Shown: piece by piece, positions 7,264 to 14,623 of the stretch
Layout: each line of letters begins with the position of its first letter
Position numbering within the stretch: position 1 is the stretch's first letter
Assembly: GCA_028709105.1 (NCBI GenBank)
Contig: JAQVYD010000020.1
Span: 1 to 15,072, forward strand
Origin: Clostridia bacterium
GTDB taxonomy: Bacteria > Bacillota > Peptococcia > DRI-13 > DTU073
DNA length: 15,072 nt
Reading direction: 5' to 3'
Translations under genes and position numbers: made by a program
The notes under the pieces: generated by a model
Seen by the model: the letters and a program-made list of their open reading frames with translations, nothing else
Databases searched by the model: none
Told to the model about the DNA's origin: nothing

Positions 7264-8735
7264 TAGCGAACCTCCCTTCTCTGCTGAGAAGAAACCTCCG
7301 TAAGATGCTTGCCCAACCTCTCCGGCGACGGTATCCCCAAAGGATATTCCTCACTAAGACAAGCCTCACAAAACCCGGCTTCCTGCCGCAAGGCCCGGGA
7401 TAACCCTGCCAAACTTAAATAAGTAAGGGAATCAGCACCAATATATACTCTTGTTTCTTCAATTGATTTCTGAGCAGCGATTAACTGCCCCCTCTCGGAG
7501 GTATCGATCCCATAATAACAAGGAGCAATAACCGGAGGTGCAGTAATCAATAGATGCACCTCTGCCGCCCCTCTATTCCGTAACATTTGCACAATTTTCT
7601 TACTTGTCGTACCCCTGACAATAGAATCATCAACAATCGCTACTTTTTTCCCCTGCACCAACTTAGTAACGGGATTTAACTTTAAGCGTACCGCCAAATT
7701 CCGCTCATTCTGTTCCGAACGGATAAAAGTTCTCCCGATGTACCGGTTTTTCATCAACCCCATATCAAAATAAAGATTCAGGGCTTCGGCATAGCCAAGT
7801 GCACCGGCTATACCGGAGTCAGGGACAGGAATAACAATATCCACATCGACAGGACTTTCTTGGGCCAACTCTCGTCCCATCGCCCGACGCGCCTCCATCA
7901 CATTTATCCCGTCAATATTAGAATCAGGCCGCGCAAAATAAATAAATTCAAAAACACAAAGAGCACGTTCTACAGGAGATACAAAACGATGAGAATGGAG
8001 ACCTTCTTGGTCAATAACCACGATTTCCCCCGGTGCCACATCTCTGATCAACTCTGCTCCTAAGACATCAAAGGCACAAGATTCAGAAGCAAGAAGATAA
8101 GAATTGTCTAATTTCCCGAGACAAAGCGGCCTATTACCATAAGGGTCTCTCACCCCGATTAATTTATCTTCAGTCATGATTACTAAAGCATAACTGCCTT
8201 TAAGATCAATCATCGTTTTCATCAAGGCTTCTTCAAGCGTACCTTGTCCATAAAGAGCAAGCAAATTAGCGATCAGCTCCGCATCAATAGTTGATTGAAA
8301 CACAGAACCATTAACCGCCAATTTCTCTTTCAATGCTTGCGCATTGATCAGATTCCCATTATGAGCCACCGCTAAATTACCTTTGAGATAATGACAAACA
8401 AGCGGCTGAGAATTAACAGCCAAATTAGAACCCTTTGCTGAGTACTGGACATGACCTATCGCTAGATGTCCTGTTAAATCAGCCAAAATTTGTTCAGTAA
8501 AGACCTCCGAAACTAATCCCCTCTTCTTATGGACTTTAATTTCTGCTCCTGCCGAGACAGCAATCCCCGCACTTTGCTGCCCCCGATGTTGGAGAGCATA
8601 TAAAGCATAATAGGTCAAACGGGCGACATCTTTGCCCTGACCATAAATACCAAAAACACCGCAAGCTTCTTCCATTTTATCCGGTTTTAAGAGAAAATCC
8701 TCTGCTTCGCTGTTCTTTATCCCTTCATCAAGCAT
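7263..8735 (-). CDS. purF: Amidophosphoribosyltransferase (glutamine PRPP amidotransferase)
   Basis: PurF is the committed first step: PRPP plus glutamine gives phosphoribosylamine. With the ATG at 8735, set 7 bases after GGAGGG and 19 bases inside the end of purL, it has 490 residues. A longer frame to 8792 exists but has no good site. The N-terminal glutaminase nucleophile is C25 in ACGVFGIYG, which implies a 24-residue propeptide to be cleaved; B. subtilis PurF has 11. The PRPP loop is VDDSIVRGTTSK. Cysteines in ERALCVFEFIYF, PPVIAPCYYGID and GFCEACLSEEYP correspond to the four that hold the [4Fe-4S] cluster in B. subtilis PurF, so this is the oxygen-sensitive type, usually feedback-inhibited by purine nucleotides. 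Confidence 0.97.
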   Translation of the reverse strand: MLDEGIKNSEAEDFLLKPDKMEEACGVFGIYGQGKDVARLTYYALYALQHRGQQSAGIAVSAGAEIKVHKKRGLVSEVFTEQILADLTGHLAIGHVQYSAKGSNLAVNSQPLVCHYLKGNLAVAHNGNLINAQALKEKLAVNGSVFQSTIDAELIANLLALYGQGTLEEALMKTMIDLKGSYALVIMTEDKLIGVRDPYGNRPLCLGKLDNSYLLASESCAFDVLGAELIRDVAPGEIVVIDQEGLHSHRFVSPVERALCVFEFIYFARPDSNIDGINVMEARRAMGRELAQESPVDVDIVIPVPDSGIAGALGYAEALNLYFDMGLMKNRYIGRTFIRSEQNERNLAVRLKLNPVTKLVQGKKVAIVDDSIVRGTTSKKIVQMLRNRGAAEVHLLITAPPVIAPCYYGIDTSERGQLIAAQKSIEETRVYIGADSLTYLSLAGLSRALRQEAGFCEACLSEEYPLGIPSPERLGKHLTEVSSQQRREVR

Positions 8736-10915
8736 GGTATGGCCCTCCAATATTTCTCCTCCATCTCTGCTAATTCCACTTTTACTTTCCAACCCGAACC
8801 AGCAATACTTAAAACTTCTCCTCCTACACTTCCCAAAACTTTAGACGGTACTTGCAACTTTTTCAGATGCTGTAAAACCGTATCAATTTTACTCTTATGA
8901 ATAGAAATAATGATTCTGGACTGAGACTCCCCAAAAAGGATACTACTCGGGCGAATATTCTCAGTAAGGGCAATCTCTGCCCCCATTTTCCCTGCCAAAC
9001 AACATTCCGCCAAAGCCACAGCCAATCCGCCTTCAGAACAATCATGGGCAGAAAGAGCAAGCCCCATTTTGATTAATTCTAACGTGGCTTGCTGTACCTG
9101 TTTCTCCAATTCCAGATCTATTTCCGGCGATTTACCTGCTTCCAAACCATGAATAACGCTGAGATAAGTACTCGCACCCAACTCATCTTTATTCTGGCCT
9201 AAGAGAATAATCAGATCTTCCTCTTGCTTAAAACCAAGGGTAGTGACCTGGGCTAAATCTTCTACTAAGCCCACCATCCCTACAACAGGAGTAGGATAGA
9301 TCGCTTCACCCTTTGTTTCATTATAAAAACTGACATTACCTCCCACCACTGGGGTCTCCAATTGCCGACAAGCCTCACTCATCCCTGCTACAGCCTCTTT
9401 AAACTGCCAAAAAATCTCGGGTTTTTCAGGATTACCGAAATTCAAACAATCCGTTAAAGCTAAGGGTTGTGCCCCTGCACATACTAAATTACGAGCTGCT
9501 TCCGCCACGGCAATCTGCCCACCACGATAAGGATCCAGATAAACATAACGCGAATTGCCATCTACCGTCAAAGCAATCCCTTTATTATATCCTTTTACCC
9601 TAAGCACAGCGGCATCACTACCTGGTGGAACTACAGTATTCGTTCCCCCCTGATAATCAAACTGATTAAAAACCCATTCCTTACTGGCTATCGTCGGTGT
9701 CCCTAGTAACGTCAAAAGAACCTTACCATAATCCTCCATCTCCGGTAAAGCACCTAAGTCATAGCCTTGAGCTTGAGCTAAATATTCAGGTTCCTGTGTT
9801 TCACGATCATAACGCGGACACAACTCCGTTAAAGCCTGAGCAGGAATCTGAGCTACTATTTCAGCTCCCTCTTTAATTGTCATCAAACCATCAGCCGTAA
9901 CCTGACCAACAATCGTAACTTCTAAGTCCCATTTCTCAAAAATAGCCCGCACTTCTTCTTCTTTTCCTTTTTGAACAACAAAGAGCATCCGTTCCTGAGA
10001 TTCAGATAAAAGAATCTCATAAGGGGTCATCCCTTCTTCTCGACAAGGTACTTTCGCTACATCCATTTCTATTCCCGTTCCCGCTCGTGAAGCCATCTCA
10101 CAAGAAGAACTGGTTAGTCCTGCTGCCCCCAAATCCTGCATACCTAGAACATAACCTGTTTTAAGTACTTCCAAACAAGCTTCCAACAAGAGTTTTTCCA
10201 TAAACGGATCCCCGGCCTGTACAGTCGGGCGGCGTTCCTCTGTAGCTTCACTTATTTCTTCTGACGCAAAAGTAGCCCCATGAATCCCATCTCTTCCCGT
10301 ACGAGCACCTGCTAAAAACACCGGATTACCCGGTCCCGTCGCTAACCCTTTGGCTAAATCTTCGTGCTTCATAAAGCCTACACACATTGCATTAACTAAA
10401 CAATTTTCTTCATAAGAAGGATGAAAATAGACCTCCCCCGCTACGGTAGGAATTCCCATACAATTACCATAACCAGCAATCCCCGCTACTACGCCCTTAA
10501 AAAGATAACGTGTTTTTTTACTCTTCAAAGAACCAAAACGTAAAGAATTCAGAGACGCAATCGGTCTTGCCCCCATCGTGAAAATATCGCGAACGATCCC
10601 TCCTACACCTGTTGCCGCACCTTGATAAGGTTCTATCGCCGAAGGATGGTTATGACTCTCAAGCTTAAAAGCTACCGCCTGCCCATCACCAATATCAACC
10701 ACACCGGCATTCTCCCCCGGGCCTTGCAAAACTTGTGGTCCCGTAGTGGGGAACTGTTTTAAAACATTCTTCGAATTTTTATAACTACAATGTTCAGACC
10801 ACATGACGCCGAACATCCCTAATTCTACTTCATTAGGCTCCCTTTGCAATATTTCTTTAATTAATTCATACTCATCATCAGAAAGCCCCATTTCCCGCCA
10901 AAAACCTTCTTTCAC
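8717..10915 (-). CDS. purL: Phosphoribosylformylglycinamidine synthase, large subunit (small-PurL type)
   Basis: This is the synthetase subunit of the PurL/PurQ/PurS complex, which converts FGAR to FGAM with ATP and ammonia supplied by PurQ. The 732 residues and the sequence fit the B. subtilis small-PurL type. Visible are MWSEHCSYKNSK (about 38-49), ESHNHPSAIEPYQGAATGVGG (from residue 86), GRDGIHGATFASEE, PTIASKEWV, NFGNPEKPEIFWQ and SAHDCSEGGL near 640. Start choice: GTG at 10915 overlaps the purQ stop as GTGA and has AAGGAGG about 8 bases upstream. An ATG at 10939 would push it 28 bases into purQ with no good site. The end overlaps purF by 19 bases. Confidence 0.97.
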   Translation of the reverse strand: MKEGFWREMGLSDDEYELIKEILQREPNEVELGMFGVMWSEHCSYKNSKNVLKQFPTTGPQVLQGPGENAGVVDIGDGQAVAFKLESHNHPSAIEPYQGAATGVGGIVRDIFTMGARPIASLNSLRFGSLKSKKTRYLFKGVVAGIAGYGNCMGIPTVAGEVYFHPSYEENCLVNAMCVGFMKHEDLAKGLATGPGNPVFLAGARTGRDGIHGATFASEEISEATEERRPTVQAGDPFMEKLLLEACLEVLKTGYVLGMQDLGAAGLTSSSCEMASRAGTGIEMDVAKVPCREEGMTPYEILLSESQERMLFVVQKGKEEEVRAIFEKWDLEVTIVGQVTADGLMTIKEGAEIVAQIPAQALTELCPRYDRETQEPEYLAQAQGYDLGALPEMEDYGKVLLTLLGTPTIASKEWVFNQFDYQGGTNTVVPPGSDAAVLRVKGYNKGIALTVDGNSRYVYLDPYRGGQIAVAEAARNLVCAGAQPLALTDCLNFGNPEKPEIFWQFKEAVAGMSEACRQLETPVVGGNVSFYNETKGEAIYPTPVVGMVGLVEDLAQVTTLGFKQEEDLIILLGQNKDELGASTYLSVIHGLEAGKSPEIDLELEKQVQQATLELIKMGLALSAHDCSEGGLAVALAECCLAGKMGAEIALTENIRPSSILFGESQSRIIISIHKSKIDTVLQHLKKLQVPSKVLGSVGGEVLSIAGSGWKVKVELAEMEEKYWRAIPCLMKG

Positions 10916-11616
10916 CGTCCTGCACCTCCTTGCCACCATGCAACCAAAGAATTAAAGATTTTTTTCCCATCCTCTCCACCTAAAATAGCTTCAACACATC
11001 TTTCCGGATGAGGCATCATCCCTAAAATATTACCTTGTTCATTAACAATGCCGGCAATATTATGCAAGGAACCATTAGGATTGCTTTCCGGAGTTACCTC
11101 TCCCTGCTCATTACAATAGCGGAGAATTACCCGACCTTCTTTCTCCAAACGTTCTAATGTCTCCTTATCTGTGACAAAACCGCCTTCTTCATGCGCAATA
11201 GGCATCTTCACTACTTCTTTTTGTTCACAAAGATTAGTAAAAGGTGTCTCCGTTTGTTCTACACGCAAATATGTATTTTGGCACTGAAAACGAAGACTCG
11301 GATTTCTAATTAAAGCACCCGGTAAAAGCCCTGCTTCCGTGAGAATCTGAAAACCGTTACAAATACCTAGAATCAAGCCGCCCTTTTTACCAAAAGCAAT
11401 AACTTGTTCCATCAGCGGCGCGAAACGGGCAATTGCACCGGCCCGCAGATAATTACCGTAAGCATATCCCCCCGGAATAATCACACAATCTACTCCTTGT
11501 AAGTCTTCTTCCGCATGCCACAAATAAGTTACAGGCTCTTGCAAAATTTGCTCAAAAACATAATGACAATCTGTTTGACCATGGGAACCAGGGAATACCA
11601 CTATGCCAAATTTCAT
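10912..11616 (-). CDS. purQ: Phosphoribosylformylglycinamidine synthase, glutaminase subunit
   Basis: PurQ is a class I (triad) glutaminase that feeds ammonia to PurL. The catalytic triad is C86 in GICNGFQ, H203 and E205 in MPHPER. The length of 234 residues is normal. The N-terminal block normally reads FPGSNCDxD but here is FPGSHGQTD, a small departure close to the active-site face of the fold. It overlaps purS by four bases (ATGA) and purL by four (GTGA), as expected for subunits made in fixed proportion. Confidence 0.97.
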   Translation of the reverse strand: MKFGIVVFPGSHGQTDCHYVFEQILQEPVTYLWHAEEDLQGVDCVIIPGGYAYGNYLRAGAIARFAPLMEQVIAFGKKGGLILGICNGFQILTEAGLLPGALIRNPSLRFQCQNTYLRVEQTETPFTNLCEQKEVVKMPIAHEEGGFVTDKETLERLEKEGRVILRYCNEQGEVTPESNPNGSLHNIAGIVNEQGNILGMMPHPERCVEAILGGEDGKKIFNSLVAWWQGGAGR

Positions 11617-11867
11617 ACCTCTACCTCCGCCAATTCCACTTGATAATCTTCAATAATAGGATTAGCCAAAAGTCGAGAGCACATTTCTTTTACCTGAGTC
11701 TCTGCTTCTTGACGTTTTTCACCCCTAAGCAAAATTTCCACATGTTTACCCATGCGCACATCTTCTACTTCTTGATACCCTAATGATTTAAGTGCCTTAT
11801 GGACAGCACTTCCCTGAGGATCCAAAATGCTTTTTTTAAAAGTAATCGTGACGACAGCCTTAAACAT
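11613..11867 (-). CDS. purS: Phosphoribosylformylglycinamidine synthase subunit PurS
   Basis: PurS is the small dimeric subunit that brings PurQ and small PurL together in Gram-positive bacteria and archaea. At 84 residues it has the family length. It shows the start FKAVVTITFKKSILDPQG, the block ALKSLGYQEVEDVRMGKHVEI, and the end NPIIEDYQVELAEVEV. The ATG has GGGAGG 7 bases upstream and lies 14 bases after the purE stop. Its stop overlaps the purQ start. Confidence 0.96.
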   Translation of the reverse strand: MFKAVVTITFKKSILDPQGSAVHKALKSLGYQEVEDVRMGKHVEILLRGEKRQEAETQVKEMCSRLLANPIIEDYQVELAEVEV

Positions 11868-11881
11868 CCTTTTTCCTCCCT

Positions 11882-12406
11882 TCAGCTCTTAATACTAACT
11901 TTTTCTTCTATTTCTCTAACCAAATTTTGAATTTTCTCGTCTTTCCTCGTTACTTCCGCAGCTAACTGCTCTTTATATTCTATTAGTTTTTGACGTAAAG
12001 CGCTATCCTGAACACTTAAAATTCGGAGAGCCAGTAAAGCTGCATTTTTGGCGCCATCAATAGCGACCGTAGCTACAGGTATCCCTGCAGGCATCTGTAC
12101 CATCGCATAAAGTGCGTCTACCCCTTGCAGAGCAGTAGAATTTATAGGTATCCCGATTACCGGCAGAGGAGTTACAGCGGCCAAGACACCAGGTAAATGA
12201 GCAGCTGCCCCTGCTCCGGCTATAATTACAGCAAAACCTTTTTGCTCAGCCTCTCGCGCCAATTGAAGAGCACAATCAGTAGTCCGATGGGCTGAAGCGA
12301 CATGAACCTCATAACCTATAGCAAATTCCTTTAATGTTATTAATGTCTTCTTCATAATCGACCAATCAGAATCACTACCCATAATTACTAATACTTGTTT
12401 CTTCAA
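11882..12406 (-). CDS. purE: N5-carboxyaminoimidazole ribonucleotide mutase / AIR carboxylase, class I PurE
   Basis: PurE produces CAIR, either from N5-CAIR made by PurK or, in class II enzymes, directly from AIR and CO2. Blocks GSDSD (10-14), SAHRTT with H40, and AAAHLPGVLAA with H70 fit class I, which normally needs PurK; no purK is in the window. It is first in the operon. Start choice: the TTG at 12406 gives M-KKQVLVIMGSDSD (174 residues), typical for PurE, and has AGGATGAGGG just upstream. An in-frame ATG at 12436 would add 10 residues (184 in all) but has no ribosome binding site. The longer form cannot be ruled out. Confidence 0.93.
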   Translation of the reverse strand: MKKQVLVIMGSDSDWSIMKKTLITLKEFAIGYEVHVASAHRTTDCALQLAREAEQKGFAVIIAGAGAAAHLPGVLAAVTPLPVIGIPINSTALQGVDALYAMVQMPAGIPVATVAIDGAKNAALLALRILSVQDSALRQKLIEYKEQLAAEVTRKDEKIQNLVREIEEKVSIKS

Positions 12407-12440
12407 AAAACCCTCATCCTTCTCTACTCCTAGCATTTGT

Positions 12441-12488
12441 TAAAATACCGGCTCCTAATCATTATAATATCACGATTGGAGTATTTTA
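12441..12488. repeat. Interrupted inverted repeat spanning a TATAAT box upstream of purE
   Basis: Read on the minus strand, TAAAATAC (12481-12488) is mirrored by GTATTTTA (12441-12448), 8 of 8 bases. Inside, TCC-AATC (12474-12480) is mirrored by GATT-A-GGA (12453-12460) with small bulges. The loop holds a perfect TATAAT at 12461-12466. It may be an operator covering a promoter, or a leader hairpin just before the start codon. No B. subtilis-type PurBox is visible. Function is inferred. Confidence 0.5.
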
Positions 12489-12489
12489 G
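12461..12489 (-). promoter_or_regulatory. Candidate purE operon promoter (proximal)
   Basis: TATAAT at 12461-12466 is a perfect -10 box, but the matching -35 position (12484-12489, CTAAAA) is poor. It lies downstream of the intrinsic terminator at 12505-12547, so it could start purE transcription independently of the symporter gene. Transcription would begin about 12454, which suits the TTG start of purE better than the ATG at 12436. Confidence 0.4.
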
Positions 12490-12504
12490 GTATTTTTTTT
12501 CATC

Positions 12505-12547
12505 AAAAGAAAAAGGTGAGCTTGTCAAATCCAGGTCAAGACCCACC
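12505..12547 (-). terminator. Intrinsic terminator between the symporter gene and purE (possible attenuator)
   Basis: On the minus strand GGTGGGTCTTG (12537-12547) pairs with CAAGCTCACC (12515-12524) with one G-U pair and one bulged T. The loop is 12 bases and the T tract is TTTTTCTTTT. It lies 63 bases after the symporter stop and 99 bases before the purE TTG. It certainly could end the symporter transcript. Because a good promoter lies just upstream of it, it could also act as an attenuator for purE. Confidence 0.75.
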
Positions 12548-12575
12548 ATCGTACTTAGTACAAATTTACAATTTT

Positions 12576-12604
12576 ATATTAATCTGAGTTATGGCTATTG
12601 TCAA
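12576..12604 (-). promoter_or_regulatory. Candidate distal promoter for the purE operon
   Basis: On the minus strand a perfect TTGACA (12599-12604) is followed after 17 bases by TAATAT (12576-12581; 4 of 6). It begins directly after the symporter stop codon. Transcripts from here would cross the terminator at 12505-12547 after about 20 bases, the layout of an attenuated leader. Inferred from sequence only. Confidence 0.45.
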
Positions 12605-12609
12605 GCACA

Positions 12610-14097
12610 TCATCTGCTTTCCGTTTGTTGCACAAAAACCTTTTGCAAATGTTCCTGTGAAAATCTCTCCGTAACCGAACTCACAGCAGGCACAATAGCT
12701 AAAGAAAGAAGCATGGCCAAGGCTCCGCCAATCGGCACAAAAACAGCATCAAAATGATGATACCAGGAAAAACCTAAACTAATCAACAGTCCTCCCAATG
12801 CCCCACACCAAGCCCCCACTTTTGTTGTTCCCGGCCAGAACAACCCCCAGAGATAAGGGCCGAGGAACACCCCAGCCACCGTGCCCCAAGAAAGAGCCAT
12901 CAACGTAAGAATAATCGTGGGCTTAAGCAGAGCTAAAACCGCCGAAAGAACGATAAAGAGTAAACAAAAACCGCGCATCAGCAAAAGTTCTTCTTTTTTC
13001 CCCATTTCAGGTTTAAGATAGCCTTTCAGTAAATCTATCGTGATACTGGAACTGGACACCAGCACCAGTGAAGATAAAGTAGACATAGAAGCCGACAAAA
13101 CGAGAAGCAAGATCAGGATTGCCGCTAATTCAGGCAAAGCAGTTTCTAATATTTTCGGAACGAGCAAATCAACAGTAGCTTTGCCTGTAGCAGGATCTAC
13201 CGGAAGCTGTTGAAAATATAAATGACTCATCGCCCCTGCACCGTAAGCCCCTAAACCGATAACAAAACAAAAAACAGTAGAGATAACGGTAGCTGCTTTA
13301 ATTTTTTCCTTGTCTTTAATCGCATAAAATTTCTGTACCATCTGTGGCAAACCCCAAGGGCCAAGACTTGTTAATAAAACCACTGAGAACAAAGCTACCC
13401 CCTTTTGCCCTACAGGGAAAAAGGAGCCCAATTCCGGATCAATTTGGGTCAGCCTGGGAATAACCTGAGCAAAACCGCCCACAACAGGATGACCAAAAAC
13501 ATAATAAATAAGTACAGCAATACCAAAAAGCATGACCAGCCCTTGAATGAAATCTGTCAGGGCTATAGCTCGGTACCCGCCCATCAATAAATATGCTGCT
13601 GTAATCACCGTTATCATCATCAGCACAAAATTATAATTAATCTGAAAAACTTCTTCAAAAACATAACTAAGCCCCATAAAAACCGAAGCAGAATAAGGAA
13701 CAAAGAAAATAAAAATGATTAGGGCTGAAAAAATCTTTAAAGCATGACTATCATAACGAGCTTGGAGGAATTCGGGCATGGTCATCACGCCTAATTTTTC
13801 GGTCATTTCTCGCGTCGGTTTAGCCAGAAGCTTCCAAGCTAAATAACTCCCGATAACAGCATTACCAATCCCAATCCACAAACCGGAAATACCAAAACTC
13901 CAACCAATCTTGCCGGCATAACCTACAAAAATTACTGCAGAAAAATAAGTGGTACCATAAGCAAAGGCAGACATCCAAGGTCCAATCTTTCTTCCTCCGA
14001 GAAAGAAGTCCCCAAGATTTTTGGTTTTTTGCATGGCAAAAAAACCACTCGCCAATAAAATAGCTACAAAGGTACCCAGCATCATAAACTTAATCAT
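12610..14097 (-). CDS. Sodium:solute symporter (SSS/SLC5 family), substrate unknown
   Basis: This 495-residue, highly hydrophobic membrane protein has the multi-helix pattern of SSS transporters. Family marks are GGYRAIALTDFIQ (173-185), matching the SSS signature, and SASMSTLSSLVLVSSS (335-350), where S339/T340 correspond to the Na+ site S340/T341 of E. coli PutP. The Asp equivalent to PutP D55 is not found in the segment AYGTTYFSA, so a proline role is unlikely. The ATG has GGAAGGAT a short distance upstream. It lies upstream of purE on the same strand, but a terminator separates them, so a purine-related substrate is not implied. A 25-codon open stretch before it has no initiator. Confidence 0.9.
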   Translation of the reverse strand: MIKFMMLGTFVAILLASGFFAMQKTKNLGDFFLGGRKIGPWMSAFAYGTTYFSAVIFVGYAGKIGWSFGISGLWIGIGNAVIGSYLAWKLLAKPTREMTEKLGVMTMPEFLQARYDSHALKIFSALIIFIFFVPYSASVFMGLSYVFEEVFQINYNFVLMMITVITAAYLLMGGYRAIALTDFIQGLVMLFGIAVLIYYVFGHPVVGGFAQVIPRLTQIDPELGSFFPVGQKGVALFSVVLLTSLGPWGLPQMVQKFYAIKDKEKIKAATVISTVFCFVIGLGAYGAGAMSHLYFQQLPVDPATGKATVDLLVPKILETALPELAAILILLLVLSASMSTLSSLVLVSSSSITIDLLKGYLKPEMGKKEELLLMRGFCLLFIVLSAVLALLKPTIILTLMALSWGTVAGVFLGPYLWGLFWPGTTKVGAWCGALGGLLISLGFSWYHHFDAVFVPIGGALAMLLSLAIVPAVSSVTERFSQEHLQKVFVQQTESR

Positions 14098-14227
14098 TTT
14101 CTACCATCCTTCCATTCTTCTTTTTTTCTTGGTCTGTCTGCTCTCGCCAACCTTCACGCAGCCACTGCCATCCTACTCAACTACCAAAAAATCGGCACAC
14201 CTTATGATTTAAAGTAAAAAAATATTT

Positions 14228-14303
14228 TGGTGGACGTAAGGGGGCTTGAACCCCTGACCTTCTGATTGCGAACCAGACGCTCTCCCAACTGAGCTATACG
14301 CCC
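14228..14303 (-). tRNA. tRNA-Ala, anticodon CGC
   Basis: A full 76-base cloverleaf is present with encoded CCA. The acceptor stem is GGGCGTA/TACGTCC with a G3-U70 pair, the identity mark of alanine tRNA. The D arm is GCTC/GAGC, the anticodon stem TCTGG/TCAGA with loop TTCGCAA (anticodon CGC, reading GCG), and the T arm AGGGG-TTCAAGC-CCCCT. A run of T follows the 3' end on the minus strand and may end transcription. Confidence 0.95.
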
Positions 14304-14312
14304 ATACATAAT

Positions 14313-14340
14313 ATTATAACAAAAAATTATCATCCGTCCA
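14313..14340 (-). promoter_or_regulatory. Candidate promoter of the tRNA-Ala gene
   Basis: On the minus strand TGGACG (14335-14340; 4 of 6 to TTGACA) and a perfect TATAAT (14313-14318) are separated by 16 bases. Transcription would start only a few bases before the mature tRNA 5' end. Confidence 0.5.
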
Positions 14341-14398
14341 GCATTCACATATCTTTTTTTGAAATAGCGCTAATACTTCTACAAGTAATACCTATCCT

Positions 14399-14611
14399 TC
14401 AGTTCCAGTCTACCTCCGAATGAACAACTGTCTCACCATTCATAATCTCCTGGTCGGCTTTATTTAGCCTTTCCTTTTCAAACGGAGTCAATTTAGTAAA
14501 GTCACTGTCCCAAGCCAGCACCATTCTTTTGATAAATTCAAATGCCAACTGCTGTTCCTGTTCAGGCAACATATCAATCATTTCTACGATTTGCTTTGTT
14601 ACTGGCGACAT
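14399..14611 (-). CDS. Putative antitoxin of a type II toxin-antitoxin pair
   Basis: This 70-residue acidic protein follows a RelE/ParE-type toxin gene by 12 bases, with GGGAG 8 bases before its ATG; that site overlaps the toxin stop codon, which implies coupling. The N-terminal half (MSPVTKQIVEMIDMLPEQEQ, then a helix to about residue 33) and the C-terminal LTPFEKERL...GETVVHSEVDW resemble small RelB-like antitoxins seen next to RelE toxins. The C-terminal part would wrap the toxin. I do not recognise a specific DNA-binding fold. The function rests mainly on its position next to the toxin. Confidence 0.72.
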   Translation of the reverse strand: MSPVTKQIVEMIDMLPEQEQQLAFEFIKRMVLAWDSDFTKLTPFEKERLNKADQEIMNGETVVHSEVDWN

Positions 14612-14623
14612 ACAATCATCTCC

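Noticed and set aside
12437..12609. Guanine/adenine or PRPP riboswitch in front of purE
   Set aside because: The conserved core bases of the purine riboswitch could not be found, and no convincing PRPP aptamer was recognised by eye. A covariance search would settle it.
12437..12609. PurR PurBox pair as in B. subtilis
   Set aside because: No CCGAAC-type boxes were found in the region.
12437..12757. Plus-strand frame of 106 codons across the purE leader
   Set aside because: It runs opposite the leader and the end of the symporter gene and has no ribosome binding site.
14098..14180. Small accessory gene before the symporter, ending within its start codon region
   Set aside because: About 25 codons are open in a frame that ends in TAA overlapping the symporter start, but there is no ATG, GTG or TTG with a ribosome binding site at its beginning.
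14228..14303. tRNA-Ala as an attachment site of an integrated element
   Set aside because: No integrase gene and no repeat of the tRNA 3' end were seen in the window; the adjacent toxin-antitoxin pair lies at the 5' side.
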